From CAZDYI01 sp964509765 (GTDB lineage: Bacteria; Pseudomonadota; Gammaproteobacteria; Tethybacterales; Tethybacteraceae): a DNA stretch of 64,000 nt. The position numbers and the translations under genes were made by a program. The notes under the pieces were generated by a model. It did not search any database and was not told the DNA's origin. It was given only the letters and a program-made list of their open reading frames with translations. Shown one piece after another: positions 55,073 through 63,638 of this stretch; position 1 is the first letter of the stretch, and each line of letters begins with the position of its first letter. The DNA lies in assembly GCA_964509765.1 (NCBI GenBank), contig CAZDYI010000105.1, positions 1 to 64,000 on the forward strand, given 5' to 3'.

Positions 55073-56025
55073 GGCGGGTCGCCTTCCTGGGCGGCGACGC
55101 CTTTGCGGTCCCCGCGCTGAACGCCCTCGCGTCCCATGCCGGCTGCGACCCGGTCTTGGTCGCATGCCCGGCGGAGCGCCCTTCGGGCCGCGGGATGAAG
55201 GTCCGGCAAGGGCCGGTTCCGCAGGCGGCTGAAGGACTCGGGCTGGAGTGCATGCGCCTTGCGAACCCGGACGAGGTTGACGAGGCGCTCGAAGCGGCCG
55301 GGGCGGACGTCTGCGTGGTGTGCGCGTTCGGCATGAAGCTCGGCGCGCGCGCGCTTGCCGCGCCGCGGTTCGGCTGCATAAACATCCACGCCTCACTGCT
55401 CCCGCGCTGGAGGGGCGCGGCGCCTGTCGAGCGCGCGATCCTCGCGGGCGACGGAAGGACGGGAGTGACGATCATCCGGATCAACGAGCGGATCGACGCC
55501 GGCGACATGCTGCTTTCTGGCGGGACCGAGATCGGCCCGCAGGAGTCGGCCGGCGAGCTGCGCGGCCGGCTTGTGGAGATCGGCGCGAGATTGATGATTG
55601 AGGCGATCGACGGGATCGAGGGCATCGAGCCTGTCCCGCAGGACGAGGGCAAGGCAACCCTGGCAAGAAAGATCCGCAAGGACGAGGCGCTCCTCGACGT
55701 CAACGAGGACACAGCCGCCCTCTGCCGCAAGGTGCGCGCGTTTAACCCGCGGCCCGGCGCGAGCCTTGAGGCCTGCGGCGCGCGGCTGAAGGTCAACAGT
55801 GCCGAAGTAACAGACGCAAGCGGCAGGCCCGGCGAGCTGGCGTCGGTCGACGGTGACTCGGTGACGGTCTGCTGCGGCTCAGGAGGCATCAGGCTCCTTG
55901 AGGTCGTCCCGGCCGGGAGCAAGGCGATGTCCGCCGGATCGTGGCTCCGCGGGCTGCGCCCGCAGCCTGCCGTCGGCGACGCGGTCGCGCGGGGGCTAGA
56001 ATCAGGGGAACTCGCGTCCTCGTAG
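55069..56025 (+). CDS. fmt: Methionyl-tRNA formyltransferase
   Basis: This 318-residue enzyme formylates initiator Met-tRNA. VAFLGGDAFAVPALNAL, the catalytic Asn105 and His107 in NIHASLLPRWRGAAPVERAI, and GVTIIRINERIDAGDML with the catalytic Asp are present. The C-terminal OB-fold domain has FNPRPGA. It overlaps def by 4 bases. Its last 10 bases are also the 5' end of tRNA-Arg(CCT). Confidence 0.95.
   Translation: MRRVAFLGGDAFAVPALNALASHAGCDPVLVACPAERPSGRGMKVRQGPVPQAAEGLGLECMRLANPDEVDEALEAAGADVCVVCAFGMKLGARALAAPRFGCINIHASLLPRWRGAAPVERAILAGDGRTGVTIIRINERIDAGDMLLSGGTEIGPQESAGELRGRLVEIGARLMIEAIDGIEGIEPVPQDEGKATLARKIRKDEALLDVNEDTAALCRKVRAFNPRPGASLEACGARLKVNSAEVTDASGRPGELASVDGDSVTVCCGSGGIRLLEVVPAGSKAMSAGSWLRGLRPQPAVGDAVARGLESGELASS
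55997..56002 (+). promoter_or_regulatory. Putative -10 box TAGAAT for tRNA-Arg
   Basis: TAGAAT lies inside the fmt 3' coding end, 13 bases before the mature 5' end of the tRNA. Transcription could start about 7 bases before the tRNA. Confidence 0.4.
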
Positions 56026-56092
56026 CTCAGCTGGATAGAGCATATTCCTCCTAAGAATAGGGTCGCAGGTTCGAATCCTGCCGAGGACGCCA
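56016..56092 (+). tRNA. tRNA-Arg (anticodon CCT)
   Basis: The 77-base cloverleaf has an acceptor GTCCTCG paired with CGAGGAC, discriminator G and an encoded CCA. The D stem is GCTC/GAGC, the anticodon loop CTCCTAA with stem TATTC/GAATA, and the T arm is GCAGG-TTCGAAT-CCTGC. The anticodon CCT reads AGG. The first 10 bases overlap the fmt stop region. Confidence 0.93.
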
Positions 56093-56140
56093 TCGACAAG
56101 CCCCAGGCATGCCGTTAGTTGCGGCGCGCGCTTCCCGCAA

Positions 56141-56146
56141 TAGAAT
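56141..56146 (+). promoter_or_regulatory. Putative -10 box TAGAAT for yebC-ruvC-ruvA
   Basis: TAGAAT followed by ATCCCGCC lies 31 bases before the yebC ATG at 56178 and 48 bases after the tRNA end. Confidence 0.4.
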
Positions 56147-56177
56147 ATCCCGCCCCGAATACCGACTGCAGAGCAAG

Positions 56178-56903
56178 ATGGCAGGCCACAGCAAATGGGC
56201 GAACATCCGCCACCGCAAGGAGCGGATGGACAACAAGCGCGGCAAGGCGTTCTCGCGGCTCGTCAAGGAGATCTACGTCGCGGCGAAGCTCGGCGGCGAG
56301 GAGGCAGCGTCCAACCCGCGGCTGCGGCTCGCGCTGCAGAAGGCCAAGGAGGCCAACCTTCCCAAGGACAACATCGAGAAGGCGATCAAGCGCGGGGCCG
56401 GCAAGCTCGACGGCGAGACCTACCAGGAGATCCGCTACGAGGGGCACGGGCCGTCCGGCATCGCCTTCATCGTCGACTGCCTGACCGACAACCGCAACCG
56501 GACGACCGCCGCGGTGCGCCACGCATTCAGCAAGCACGGCGGCTCGCTCGGCACCGACGGCTCGGTGTCGTACATGTTCGAGCGGGTCGGGCAGATCGTC
56601 TACGCCCCGCGCGAGGACGGCGAGAAGGTCGCCGACAGGGCGATCGAGCTCGGCGCGAGCGACATCACGGTCGAGGACGACGGCAGCATCGAGGTGCTCG
56701 TCGGGACCGAGGACTTCCACGAGGTCCTGAAGCAGCTCGAGGACGGCGGGCTCGCGCCGGACTCGGCCGAGGTGGTGATGCGCCCGAGCAGCAGCATCGA
56801 GGTCGACGGCGAGTCCGAGCCCAAGGTGCGCAACCTCCTCGAGGCGCTGGAGGAGTGCGACGACACCCAGCAGGTCTACAGCAACGCACAGCTCGACGAT
56901 TAG
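56178..56903 (+). CDS. yebC: YebC/PmpR-family protein (TACO1-like)
   Basis: This 241-residue protein has MAGHSKWANIRHRKERMDNKRGKAFSRLVKEI at the start, LPKDNIEKAIKRGAGKLDG, YEGHGPSGIAFIVDCLTDNRNRT and FSKHGGSLGTDGSVSYMFE, all strongly conserved in YebC. Family members act as transcription regulators or relieve ribosome stalling. It is immediately upstream of ruvC, as in E. coli. Confidence 0.95.
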   Translation: MAGHSKWANIRHRKERMDNKRGKAFSRLVKEIYVAAKLGGEEAASNPRLRLALQKAKEANLPKDNIEKAIKRGAGKLDGETYQEIRYEGHGPSGIAFIVDCLTDNRNRTTAAVRHAFSKHGGSLGTDGSVSYMFERVGQIVYAPREDGEKVADRAIELGASDITVEDDGSIEVLVGTEDFHEVLKQLEDGGLAPDSAEVVMRPSSSIEVDGESEPKVRNLLEALEECDDTQQVYSNAQLDD

Positions 56904-56910
56904 CGGCAAG

Positions 56911-57423
56911 GTGGTGATAGGAGTCGATCCGGGCCTGGCCCGGACCGGCATAGGCGTGATCAGCATCAACGGCGGCACGATCAGCTGCGTGCACCACGAG
57001 GTTGTCCGCACCTCGGCCGACGAGCGGCTCGACCGGCGGCTCGCGAAGATCAGCAGGAGCGTGTCCGCCGCATGCAAGGCGCACGCGCCGTCGATCGGAG
57101 CGGTCGAGCACACCTTCATCAACGAGAACCCCGCCTCCTCGCTCGCTCTCGGCCAGGCGCGCGGCGCGGCGATCGCGGCGCTGGGCGTCGCCGGGATCAG
57201 CGTGAGCGAGGTCGCTCCGAACACGGTCAAGAGGACAGTAACGGGCGACACGCTCGCGAGCAAGGCGCTGGTCGCCACGATGGTGCGCTCGATCCTGCGC
57301 ATCCCGAGCTCGGAGAAGCTCGCAGCCGACGCGAGCGACGCGCTCGCGGTCGCGATCAGCCACTACTCGGTCGGCCACAAGAGGATGCGGCTGCGCGGCC
57401 GGGGGCGGAGGCACGGCCGGTGA
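56911..57423 (+). CDS. ruvC: Holliday junction resolvase RuvC
   Basis: This 170-residue endonuclease cuts Holliday junctions. The acidic active site is visible as Asp in IGVDPGLARTG, Glu in AVEHTF and the Asp residues in ADASDALAVAISH. FINENPASSLALGQARGAA is a typical block. The GTG is at 56911 (an in-frame GTG follows at 56914), 7 bases after yebC. The basic C-terminal tail and the GTGA overlap with ruvA are clear. Confidence 0.94.
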   Translation: MVIGVDPGLARTGIGVISINGGTISCVHHEVVRTSADERLDRRLAKISRSVSAACKAHAPSIGAVEHTFINENPASSLALGQARGAAIAALGVAGISVSEVAPNTVKRTVTGDTLASKALVATMVRSILRIPSSEKLAADASDALAVAISHYSVGHKRMRLRGRGRRHGR

Positions 57424-57992
57424 TCGCCTCGCTGCGCGGAACGATAGTCTCGGCCACCCCGCCGGTGCTGGTCCTAGACTGCAACGGCGTCGGCTACGAG
57501 GTCTGGATGCCGGCGAGCTCGTTCGCGTCGATGCCGGCCGCGGGCGAGACGCTCCGCGTCCACACCACCCTTGTCGTCCGCGACGACTCGCACAGCCTCT
57601 ACGGCTTCCTCGAGGCGCACGAGAAGGAGCTGTTTTTGAACCTGATCCGCATCAGCGGGATCGGAGCGAAGGGCGCGCTCGCCCTTTTGTCCGGCTTGGA
57701 CGCCGCGGCGCTCGCCCGCGCGGTCGACACCCGCGACGCGAAGATCCTGATGCGCGCGCCCGGCATCGGGCGCAAGACCGCCGAGCGGATCATCGTCGAG
57801 CTGCGTGACAAGAAGGTGCTGCACCACGTCCCGGCCGAGACGCCGGTGCTCGCGCAGGCCGTCGAGGGACTCATCGCGCTAGGCTACCCGGCGAGCCAGG
57901 CGCGCGCCGCCCTGGCGGGCGTAGAGGTCGCGGGCGCGGACGCCGCGACCCTGATCAAGCAGGCATTGGCGAACCTGTCCAACCCTGCCTGA
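57420..57992 (+). CDS. ruvA: Holliday junction branch migration protein RuvA
   Basis: This 190-residue protein has the N-terminal OB fold (IASLRGTIVS, VLDCNGVGYEVWMP), two helix-hairpin-helix motifs (LIRISGIGAKGALALLSGL and APGIGRKTAERIIVELRDK) and the short C-terminal domain III that contacts RuvB (EGLIALGYPASQARAAL). It overlaps ruvC by 4 bases. ruvB, usually next, is absent here; an MFS gene follows. Confidence 0.94.
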   Translation: MIASLRGTIVSATPPVLVLDCNGVGYEVWMPASSFASMPAAGETLRVHTTLVVRDDSHSLYGFLEAHEKELFLNLIRISGIGAKGALALLSGLDAAALARAVDTRDAKILMRAPGIGRKTAERIIVELRDKKVLHHVPAETPVLAQAVEGLIALGYPASQARAALAGVEVAGADAATLIKQALANLSNPA

Positions 57993-58023
57993 GCCCGCAC
58001 CCGACCGCAGCGCCAGCCCTCCC

Positions 58024-59286
58024 GTGTTCCAGGCTGTCATAAGGCCTGCCGCCTTCGTCTTCGTGGCGGTGATGCTGTTCGCGAGCGGCCACCTGTCGTC
58101 GATCACGCTCGCGACGCTCGTCGCGTCGGACCGCGGCGGGAGCGACGTGGCGGTCGGAATCCTTACCTCGCTTCCGTTCGTCGGGATGTTCTGCGGAAGC
58201 CTCGTCATGCCGCGGCTGCTCGCGCGTACCCGGCACGTGCGCCTGATCGCGCTGTCGACCGCGGGCTGCGGGCTGACGCTCATGTTCCTGCCGCAGATCG
58301 AGTCGCTGCTCGCGTGGTCCCTTCTCCGCTTCGCGTACGGGGTATTCGCCGCTGCGGTCTGGCTGTGCTTCGACACCTGGATGGCGCACATCGCCGATCC
58401 GAGCACGAGGGGAAGGACCTTCGCGGTCTACCAGGTCGTTGCGCTCACCGGCATCTCGGTCGGCCAGGTCCTGCTTGTGACCGCCGACGACAACATCGAA
58501 CTCGGCTTCGCGATCGCGACCGCTGCCATGGTCGCGGCGGTGATCCCGATCTGCTCGACCAAGCTCGGCGAGCCCGACGTCGGCGAGACCGCGCGCACGG
58601 TCAGCCTGGCGGAGGCCTGGCGGATGTCGCCGCTGTCCCTGCTCGGCGCTTTCTGCTCGGGGCTGTGCTTCTCGAACTTCGCCTTCGTGCTGCTGAGCTT
58701 CGGCAAGCAGGGCGTCTCGGCCGAGCTGCTTGCCGTCCTCGGCTCGACGATGATGATCGCCGGCATCGCGGGCCAGCTCGGCATAGGCTACCTGTCCGAC
58801 CGCCTCGGCAAGAGAAGGCGCGTCATGCAGGGAACGCTCGCGGTGGTGATCGCTGCGATGGCCGTCGGCATGCTCGCCGGCGCGCAGAGCTGGCCCTTGG
58901 CGGTCGCGCTCGGCGCGCTTTACTGGGGCCTGCTGGTAACCATCTACCCGATCAGCCTCGCGATCGGAGGCGACCTGATCTCGAAGGAGAACTACCAGCC
59001 GTTCGCGGCCAAGGCGTTCCTGTGCATCCAGTCCGGCTTCATGGTTGGCCCGCTTGTGTGCGGCGCGATCATGGTCTTCATGCCGACGACCGGCCCGTTC
59101 GTGTTCCTGCTCTCCGTGCTGAGCGCCCTGCTTGCGCTCTCCTACTCGCGCCGGGTGATGGCGATGCACACCCCGGCGACATCCGAGGACATCCAGCCGA
59201 TGGCGGTGATCGGGGTCAACCCCGGCATCGTGGACCCGCGCTCGGACCCAGAAGGCGGCGCCGGCGAAGGCGGCGGGCAGGAATAG
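58024..59286 (+). CDS. MFS transporter, YcaD-like
   Basis: This 420-residue protein has about 12 hydrophobic segments. It has YcaD-type blocks: LLRFAYGVFAAAVWLCFDTWMAHIADPSTRG in the first half, then GYLSDRLGKRRRVMQG and SLAIGGDLISKENYQPFAAKAFLCIQSGFMVGP in the second. The start is GTG, 31 bases after ruvA. A polar C-terminal tail of about 35 residues is present. Substrate is unknown. Its TAG stop is part of a putative -10 box for gatC. Confidence 0.85.
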   Translation: MFQAVIRPAAFVFVAVMLFASGHLSSITLATLVASDRGGSDVAVGILTSLPFVGMFCGSLVMPRLLARTRHVRLIALSTAGCGLTLMFLPQIESLLAWSLLRFAYGVFAAAVWLCFDTWMAHIADPSTRGRTFAVYQVVALTGISVGQVLLVTADDNIELGFAIATAAMVAAVIPICSTKLGEPDVGETARTVSLAEAWRMSPLSLLGAFCSGLCFSNFAFVLLSFGKQGVSAELLAVLGSTMMIAGIAGQLGIGYLSDRLGKRRRVMQGTLAVVIAAMAVGMLAGAQSWPLAVALGALYWGLLVTIYPISLAIGGDLISKENYQPFAAKAFLCIQSGFMVGPLVCGAIMVFMPTTGPFVFLLSVLSALLALSYSRRVMAMHTPATSEDIQPMAVIGVNPGIVDPRSDPEGGAGEGGGQE

Positions 59287-59289
59287 AAT
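59284..59289 (+). promoter_or_regulatory. Putative -10 box TAGAAT for gatCAB, sharing the MFS stop codon
   Basis: TAGAAT ends 11 bases before the gatC ATG at 59301; its TAG is the upstream stop. The run TAGAATCCCGCC equals that before perM. Confidence 0.4.
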
Positions 59290-59300
59290 CCCGCCTTTCC

Positions 59301-59582
59301 ATGCCGCTTAAGGACGACGAGCTCAGGCAGCTTGCGCACCTGTCGCGCCTTGAGCTCGACGAGGCGGAATCGCAGAGGCTCAAGAAGGACCTCGAGCGGA
59401 TGATGGACATGGTCCGCCACGTACAGGAGGTCGACACCTCGGCGCTCGAGGGCGTTGCGCACGTACACGGCGGCGACCAGCCGCTGCGCGAGGACGAGGC
59501 GAAGCCGGCGCCGGGCAACCTCGCCGAGGCGGCCGCGGAGAACCGGGGCGGCCACGTTGTCGTCCCGAAGGTAATACCCTGA
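59301..59582 (+). CDS. gatC: Asp-tRNA(Asn)/Glu-tRNA(Gln) amidotransferase subunit GatC
   Basis: This 93-residue subunit stabilises GatA. ELRQLAHLSRLELDEAESQRLKKDL, the VDTSALEGVAHV region and the LREDEAKPAP block are typical. It begins the gatC-gatA-gatB operon, 1 base before gatA. Confidence 0.93.
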   Translation: MPLKDDELRQLAHLSRLELDEAESQRLKKDLERMMDMVRHVQEVDTSALEGVAHVHGGDQPLREDEAKPAPGNLAEAAAENRGGHVVVPKVIP

Positions 59583-59583
59583 G

Positions 59584-61026
59584 TTGCGCCTCGCAGCGCA
59601 GGCAGCCGCCCTGCGGGGGCGGAAGAGTTCCGTCGCCGAGGCGGTCTCGGAGGCCGAGGGGAAGATTTCCGCCGCCAAGGACCTGAACGCTTTCATCACC
59701 GTCCGCGCTGACGCGGCGAAGGCGGATGCGGAATCCGCCCAGGAAAAGATCGACGGCGGGGACGCCTCGCCCCTTTGCGGGATACCGATAGCGGTCAAGG
59801 ACGTGTTCATGACCAAGGGCGACCGCACCACGTGCGCGTCGCAGATCCTCGCGGACTACGTGTCCCCTTACGAGTCCCACGTGTCCGGCCTGCTCAAGGA
59901 GGCGGGGGCGGTCTGCGTCGGCAAGAGCAACATGGACGAGTTCGCTATGGGCACGACCGGGGAGAACTCATCGTTCGGCCCGACGCTCAACCCGTGGGAC
60001 ACGGGCCGCTCGCCCGGCGGGAGCTCAAGCGGCTCGGCGGTCGCGGTCGCGGCCGGGATCGTCGCCGCGGCGATCGGGACCGACACCGGCGGTTCTGTGC
60101 GCATGCCCGCGGCGTACTGCGGGATCTGCGGGATCAAGCCGACCTACGGCCTGGCCTCGCGCCGCGGGATGGTCGCATACGCATCGAGCCTCGACCAGGC
60201 CGGCGCGTTCGCAACCTCCGCCGCGGACCTGCGCACGGTGCTCGGCGCGATGGTCGGCCACGACCCGCTGGACTCGACCTCCCTTACCGAACCCGTCGAC
60301 CTCGAAGCGGAGTTCACCGAGGACGACGCGAAAGGAATCCGCGTCGGCATCGCGGAGGAGTTCTTCGCGGCCGGCGTCGAGGACGGCGTGGCGGAGCGGG
60401 TCCGGGAGGCCGTCACGGCCATCGAGGGTCTCGGGGCTACGGTCGTCGAGGTGTCGGTCCCCCGCCTCAGCCATGCGATACCCGCCTACTACATCATCGC
60501 CTGCGCCGAGGCGTCTAGCAACCTCGCCCGCTACGACGGGCTGCTGTACGGAACACGCGCCGAGGCCGACGATCTCACCGCGTGCGTCGAGCGCGCGCGC
60601 TCGAAGGGCTTCGGCGACGAGGTCCAGAGGCGGATACTGCTCGGCTCGTTCGTCCTCTCGCACGGCTTCGTCGACGCCTACTACCGCCAGGCGCAGAAGA
60701 TCAGGAGGCTGTTGATGCAGGACTTCGAGGCGGCGTTCGGCGAGTGCGACATGATCGCGACCCCCGCCGCGCCAACGGTCGCGCCGAAGCTCGGCGCCTT
60801 TGCCGACGATCCCGTCCTGATGTACAGCCAGGACATCTGCACGGCCCCCGTCAACCTCGCGGGCCTGCCCGCGGTCGCGGTGCCCTGCGGGCTTTCGGAC
60901 GGGCTGCCTGCCGGGCTGCAGCTGATCGGCCCGCGCATGTCCGAGCGCCGCCTGCTCGGAATCTGCGAGCTGTACCAGTCGCGGACCGGCTTCCACGAGC
61001 TCGTTCCCCCGGGGGCGGTGCAGTGA
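59584..61026 (+). CDS. gatA: Asp-tRNA(Asn)/Glu-tRNA(Gln) amidotransferase subunit GatA
   Basis: This 480-residue amidase-signature protein hydrolyses glutamine. The Ser-cis-Ser-Lys triad is Lys72 (in GIPIAVKDVF), Ser147 (in GGSSSGSA) and Ser171 (in GTDTGGSVR). ILADYVSPYESHV and NMDEFAMGTTGENS are standard GatA. The start is TTG. Its stop overlaps the gatB GTG. Confidence 0.95.
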   Translation: MRLAAQAAALRGRKSSVAEAVSEAEGKISAAKDLNAFITVRADAAKADAESAQEKIDGGDASPLCGIPIAVKDVFMTKGDRTTCASQILADYVSPYESHVSGLLKEAGAVCVGKSNMDEFAMGTTGENSSFGPTLNPWDTGRSPGGSSSGSAVAVAAGIVAAAIGTDTGGSVRMPAAYCGICGIKPTYGLASRRGMVAYASSLDQAGAFATSAADLRTVLGAMVGHDPLDSTSLTEPVDLEAEFTEDDAKGIRVGIAEEFFAAGVEDGVAERVREAVTAIEGLGATVVEVSVPRLSHAIPAYYIIACAEASSNLARYDGLLYGTRAEADDLTACVERARSKGFGDEVQRRILLGSFVLSHGFVDAYYRQAQKIRRLLMQDFEAAFGECDMIATPAAPTVAPKLGAFADDPVLMYSQDICTAPVNLAGLPAVAVPCGLSDGLPAGLQLIGPRMSERRLLGICELYQSRTGFHELVPPGAVQ

Positions 61027-62489
61027 GCGTTTCGGACTGGCAGATGGTGATCGGCATCGAGACCCACATCCAGCTGAACACCAGGTCGAAGATGTTCTCG
61101 GAGTCGCCCGCGAGCTACTGCGAGCGGCCGAACGAGAACGCCAACGAGCTGGACTTCGGCCTGCCGGGCACCCTGCCGGTCGCCAACCGCGAGGCGGTCG
61201 ACAAGGCGATAACCTTCGGCCTAGCGGTCGGAGGCAGGGTCGCGCGCGAGTCGGAGTTCGCGCGCAAGCACTACTTCTACCCGGACCTGCCGAAGGGCTA
61301 CCAGATCAGCCAGTTCGACCACCCGGTGGTCGAGGGCGGCAAGGTCACGGTCAACAACGTGCACGACTCGTTCAAGGTGCCGCTCGTCCGCGCCCACCTC
61401 GAGGAGGACGCGGGCCGCCTGCTGCACGACGTCTCTCCGGACTCGAGCGTGGTCGACCTCAACCGCGCCGGCGTTCCCCTGCTCGAGATCGTCTCCGAAC
61501 CCGCGCTGCGCACCGCGGCCGACGCGCGCGACTACGGCCGGGCGCTGCGCGAGCTCGTGTGCTGGCTCGACATCTGCGACGGCAACATGCAGGAGGGATC
61601 GATTCGCTTCGACGTCAACCTGTCGCTGCGGCGCGGGCCCGACGACGAGATGGGCACGCGCACCGAGACCAAGAACCTCAACTCGTTCCGCTTCATGGAG
61701 CAGGCGATCGAGTACGAGGCCGCGCGCCAGGCGGCGATCCTCGACGAGGGCGGGACGATAGTCCAGGAGACCCGGCTGTTCGACTCGGTCTCCGGCGAGA
61801 CCCGGTCGATGCGCACCAAGGAGGACTCCGAAGACTACCGCTACGTTCCCGATCCGGACCTGCTGCCGTTGCGCATAAGCGAGAAGTGGATCGAGGGCTG
61901 CAGGGAGAGGATGCCCGAGCTGCCGAGCGACTGCCGCCTGCGCTTCATCAACGAGATCGGGCTCTCCGAGTACGACGCCATAGTCCTGACCGCCGACCGC
62001 GGGACCGCGGACTACTTCGGCGAGGTCGCGGAGCTGTGCGGCGACGCAAAGGCCGCGGCAAACTGGATCTCGGGCGACCTGACGGCCCTGTGCAAGGAGC
62101 GCAAGGCTGAGGTGTCCTCATCGCCGCTTACCCCGCCGCGGCTCGCGTCGCTCATCAAGCGGGTGTCCGACGGGACCATCTCGGGCAAGATGGGCAAGGA
62201 CCTCATGGAGAAGATGTGGGACAGCGGTGATGACGCCGACGCGATCATCGACCGCGAGGGCATGCGCCAGATCAGCGACACAGGAGAGCTTGAGGCGATA
62301 ATGGAGGGGATCATCGCGGACAATCCCAAGCAGGTCGAGCAGTACCGCTCCGGCAAGACGAAGATACTCGGCTACTTCGTCGGCCAGGCCATGAAGGCGA
62401 CCAAGGGCAAGGGCGACCCGCGCATGCTCGACGAGATGGCGCGCAGGATGCTAGGCGAAGCCAACAGCGGAGACGGCAAAGATGGGTGA
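61023..62489 (+). CDS. gatB: Asp-tRNA(Asn)/Glu-tRNA(Gln) amidotransferase subunit GatB
   Basis: This 488-residue subunit activates and amidates misacylated tRNA. VIGIETHIQLNTRSKMFS, NELDFGLPGTLPVAN, RKHYFYPDLPKGYQISQ, LEEDAGRLLHD and FDVNLSLRR are conserved, and the C-terminal helical/YqeY-like region includes GKIMG-like SGKMGKDLMEKMW. GatCAB implies indirect formation of Asn-tRNA and/or Gln-tRNA. It overlaps the next gene by 8 bases. Confidence 0.95.
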   Translation: MSVSDWQMVIGIETHIQLNTRSKMFSESPASYCERPNENANELDFGLPGTLPVANREAVDKAITFGLAVGGRVARESEFARKHYFYPDLPKGYQISQFDHPVVEGGKVTVNNVHDSFKVPLVRAHLEEDAGRLLHDVSPDSSVVDLNRAGVPLLEIVSEPALRTAADARDYGRALRELVCWLDICDGNMQEGSIRFDVNLSLRRGPDDEMGTRTETKNLNSFRFMEQAIEYEAARQAAILDEGGTIVQETRLFDSVSGETRSMRTKEDSEDYRYVPDPDLLPLRISEKWIEGCRERMPELPSDCRLRFINEIGLSEYDAIVLTADRGTADYFGEVAELCGDAKAAANWISGDLTALCKERKAEVSSSPLTPPRLASLIKRVSDGTISGKMGKDLMEKMWDSGDDADAIIDREGMRQISDTGELEAIMEGIIADNPKQVEQYRSGKTKILGYFVGQAMKATKGKGDPRMLDEMARRMLGEANSGDGKDG

Positions 62490-63522
62490 CGACGCACCGG
62501 AGCTTTCCGGCCACGAGGACTTCAACCCGCCCGAAGGGTACCGTTGCGAGTGGGTCGACACCAGGACCGGGCGGATGCGCTGCGCGGTCTGGGACGCCAC
62601 CGGCCCTCAGGCTGGCCGCGGGACGGTAGTGATCTCGCACGGCCTCAGCGAGCACATCGAGAAGTACAGCGAGGTCGTCGAGAAGCTCCTCTCGCGCGGC
62701 CTTGCCGTAGCGATGATGGACTGGCCCGGCCACGGAAGGTCAGCGCCCTGCCCCAAGGCGCGCAAGGAGGACTTCAAGGCCTACGACGAGGCCTTCGCCG
62801 ACTTCATGGAGCAGAAGGTGGTTGCCGACCTGCCCGAGCCGCGCGTGATAATCGGGCACTCGATGGGAGGCTGCCTAGCCCTCTGCGCTGTCCACGACCA
62901 CCCGGAGTGGTTCGCGGGATGCGTCCTCTCCTCGCCGCTCATCGGCTCCAAGGCCGTCAAGCAGGCAACGCTCCTTCCGCACCTGAGCAAGGGGATGGCG
63001 CTGCTGCCGGACAAGCTCAGGAGCAAGATAAACGAGAAGAAGCGGTTCGACGGGCAGTTCACTGCGGACAAGGCGAGGTTCGAGCGGAACCAGGCATTGC
63101 TCAAGGCGCACAAGGACCTCACCCCGAGCTACGACTTCGTGTTCTGGTTCAGCAGCATGAACAAGAGGCTCGAGTCGATGAAGTCCTCGGAATGGCTATC
63201 AGCAGTCAAGACGCCCACCCTGTTCCTGCTTGCAGGATCAGACTCCCTTGTGGACAACGACGCTGCCATCTCCGCCGCAACCCAGATCGAGGGGGCCGAG
63301 TTCACCATGCTCGACAACGCCTGGCACGAGCTGCTGATGGAGCGGGAGACGGTGCAGCTGCCGTTGTGGGAAAGCATCGACGGGTTTCTCGCCAAGCACG
63401 CGCCGATGGAGCTTGCGTCCTCCGGACCCTCTGAGGGGCCCTCTGACCAAGCACAACCCGAAGAACCTTCCGCTCCGGATCAACCTTTCATTCCGCCAAC
63501 TCCCGACAAGCTGGTGATGTAA
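62482..63522 (+). CDS. Alpha/beta hydrolase, monoacylglycerol lipase/lysophospholipase-like
   Basis: This 346-residue serine hydrolase has VVISHGLSEHIEKYSEV, DWPGHGRS, the nucleophile Ser127 in IIGHSMGGCLAL, an Asp in LLAGSDSLVD and the His in NAWHELLME. This matches the Hydrolase_4 (monoglyceride lipase) group. The last 35 residues are a Pro/Ser/Glu-rich tail. It overlaps gatB, so it is probably expressed with gatCAB. The 115 bases after it are AT-rich with no gene seen. Confidence 0.88.
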   Translation: MGDDAPELSGHEDFNPPEGYRCEWVDTRTGRMRCAVWDATGPQAGRGTVVISHGLSEHIEKYSEVVEKLLSRGLAVAMMDWPGHGRSAPCPKARKEDFKAYDEAFADFMEQKVVADLPEPRVIIGHSMGGCLALCAVHDHPEWFAGCVLSSPLIGSKAVKQATLLPHLSKGMALLPDKLRSKINEKKRFDGQFTADKARFERNQALLKAHKDLTPSYDFVFWFSSMNKRLESMKSSEWLSAVKTPTLFLLAGSDSLVDNDAAISAATQIEGAEFTMLDNAWHELLMERETVQLPLWESIDGFLAKHAPMELASSGPSEGPSDQAQPEEPSAPDQPFIPPTPDKLVM

Positions 63523-63638
63523 TATATTTCGATGGCGATAATCCGAACATTCTACATGTTTCTTAGTATTGAGTTCGAATTGTTATTCCGCCATGAACTA
63601 AATATTTCGTGTCATATCCCACATGATCAATTTCAATC

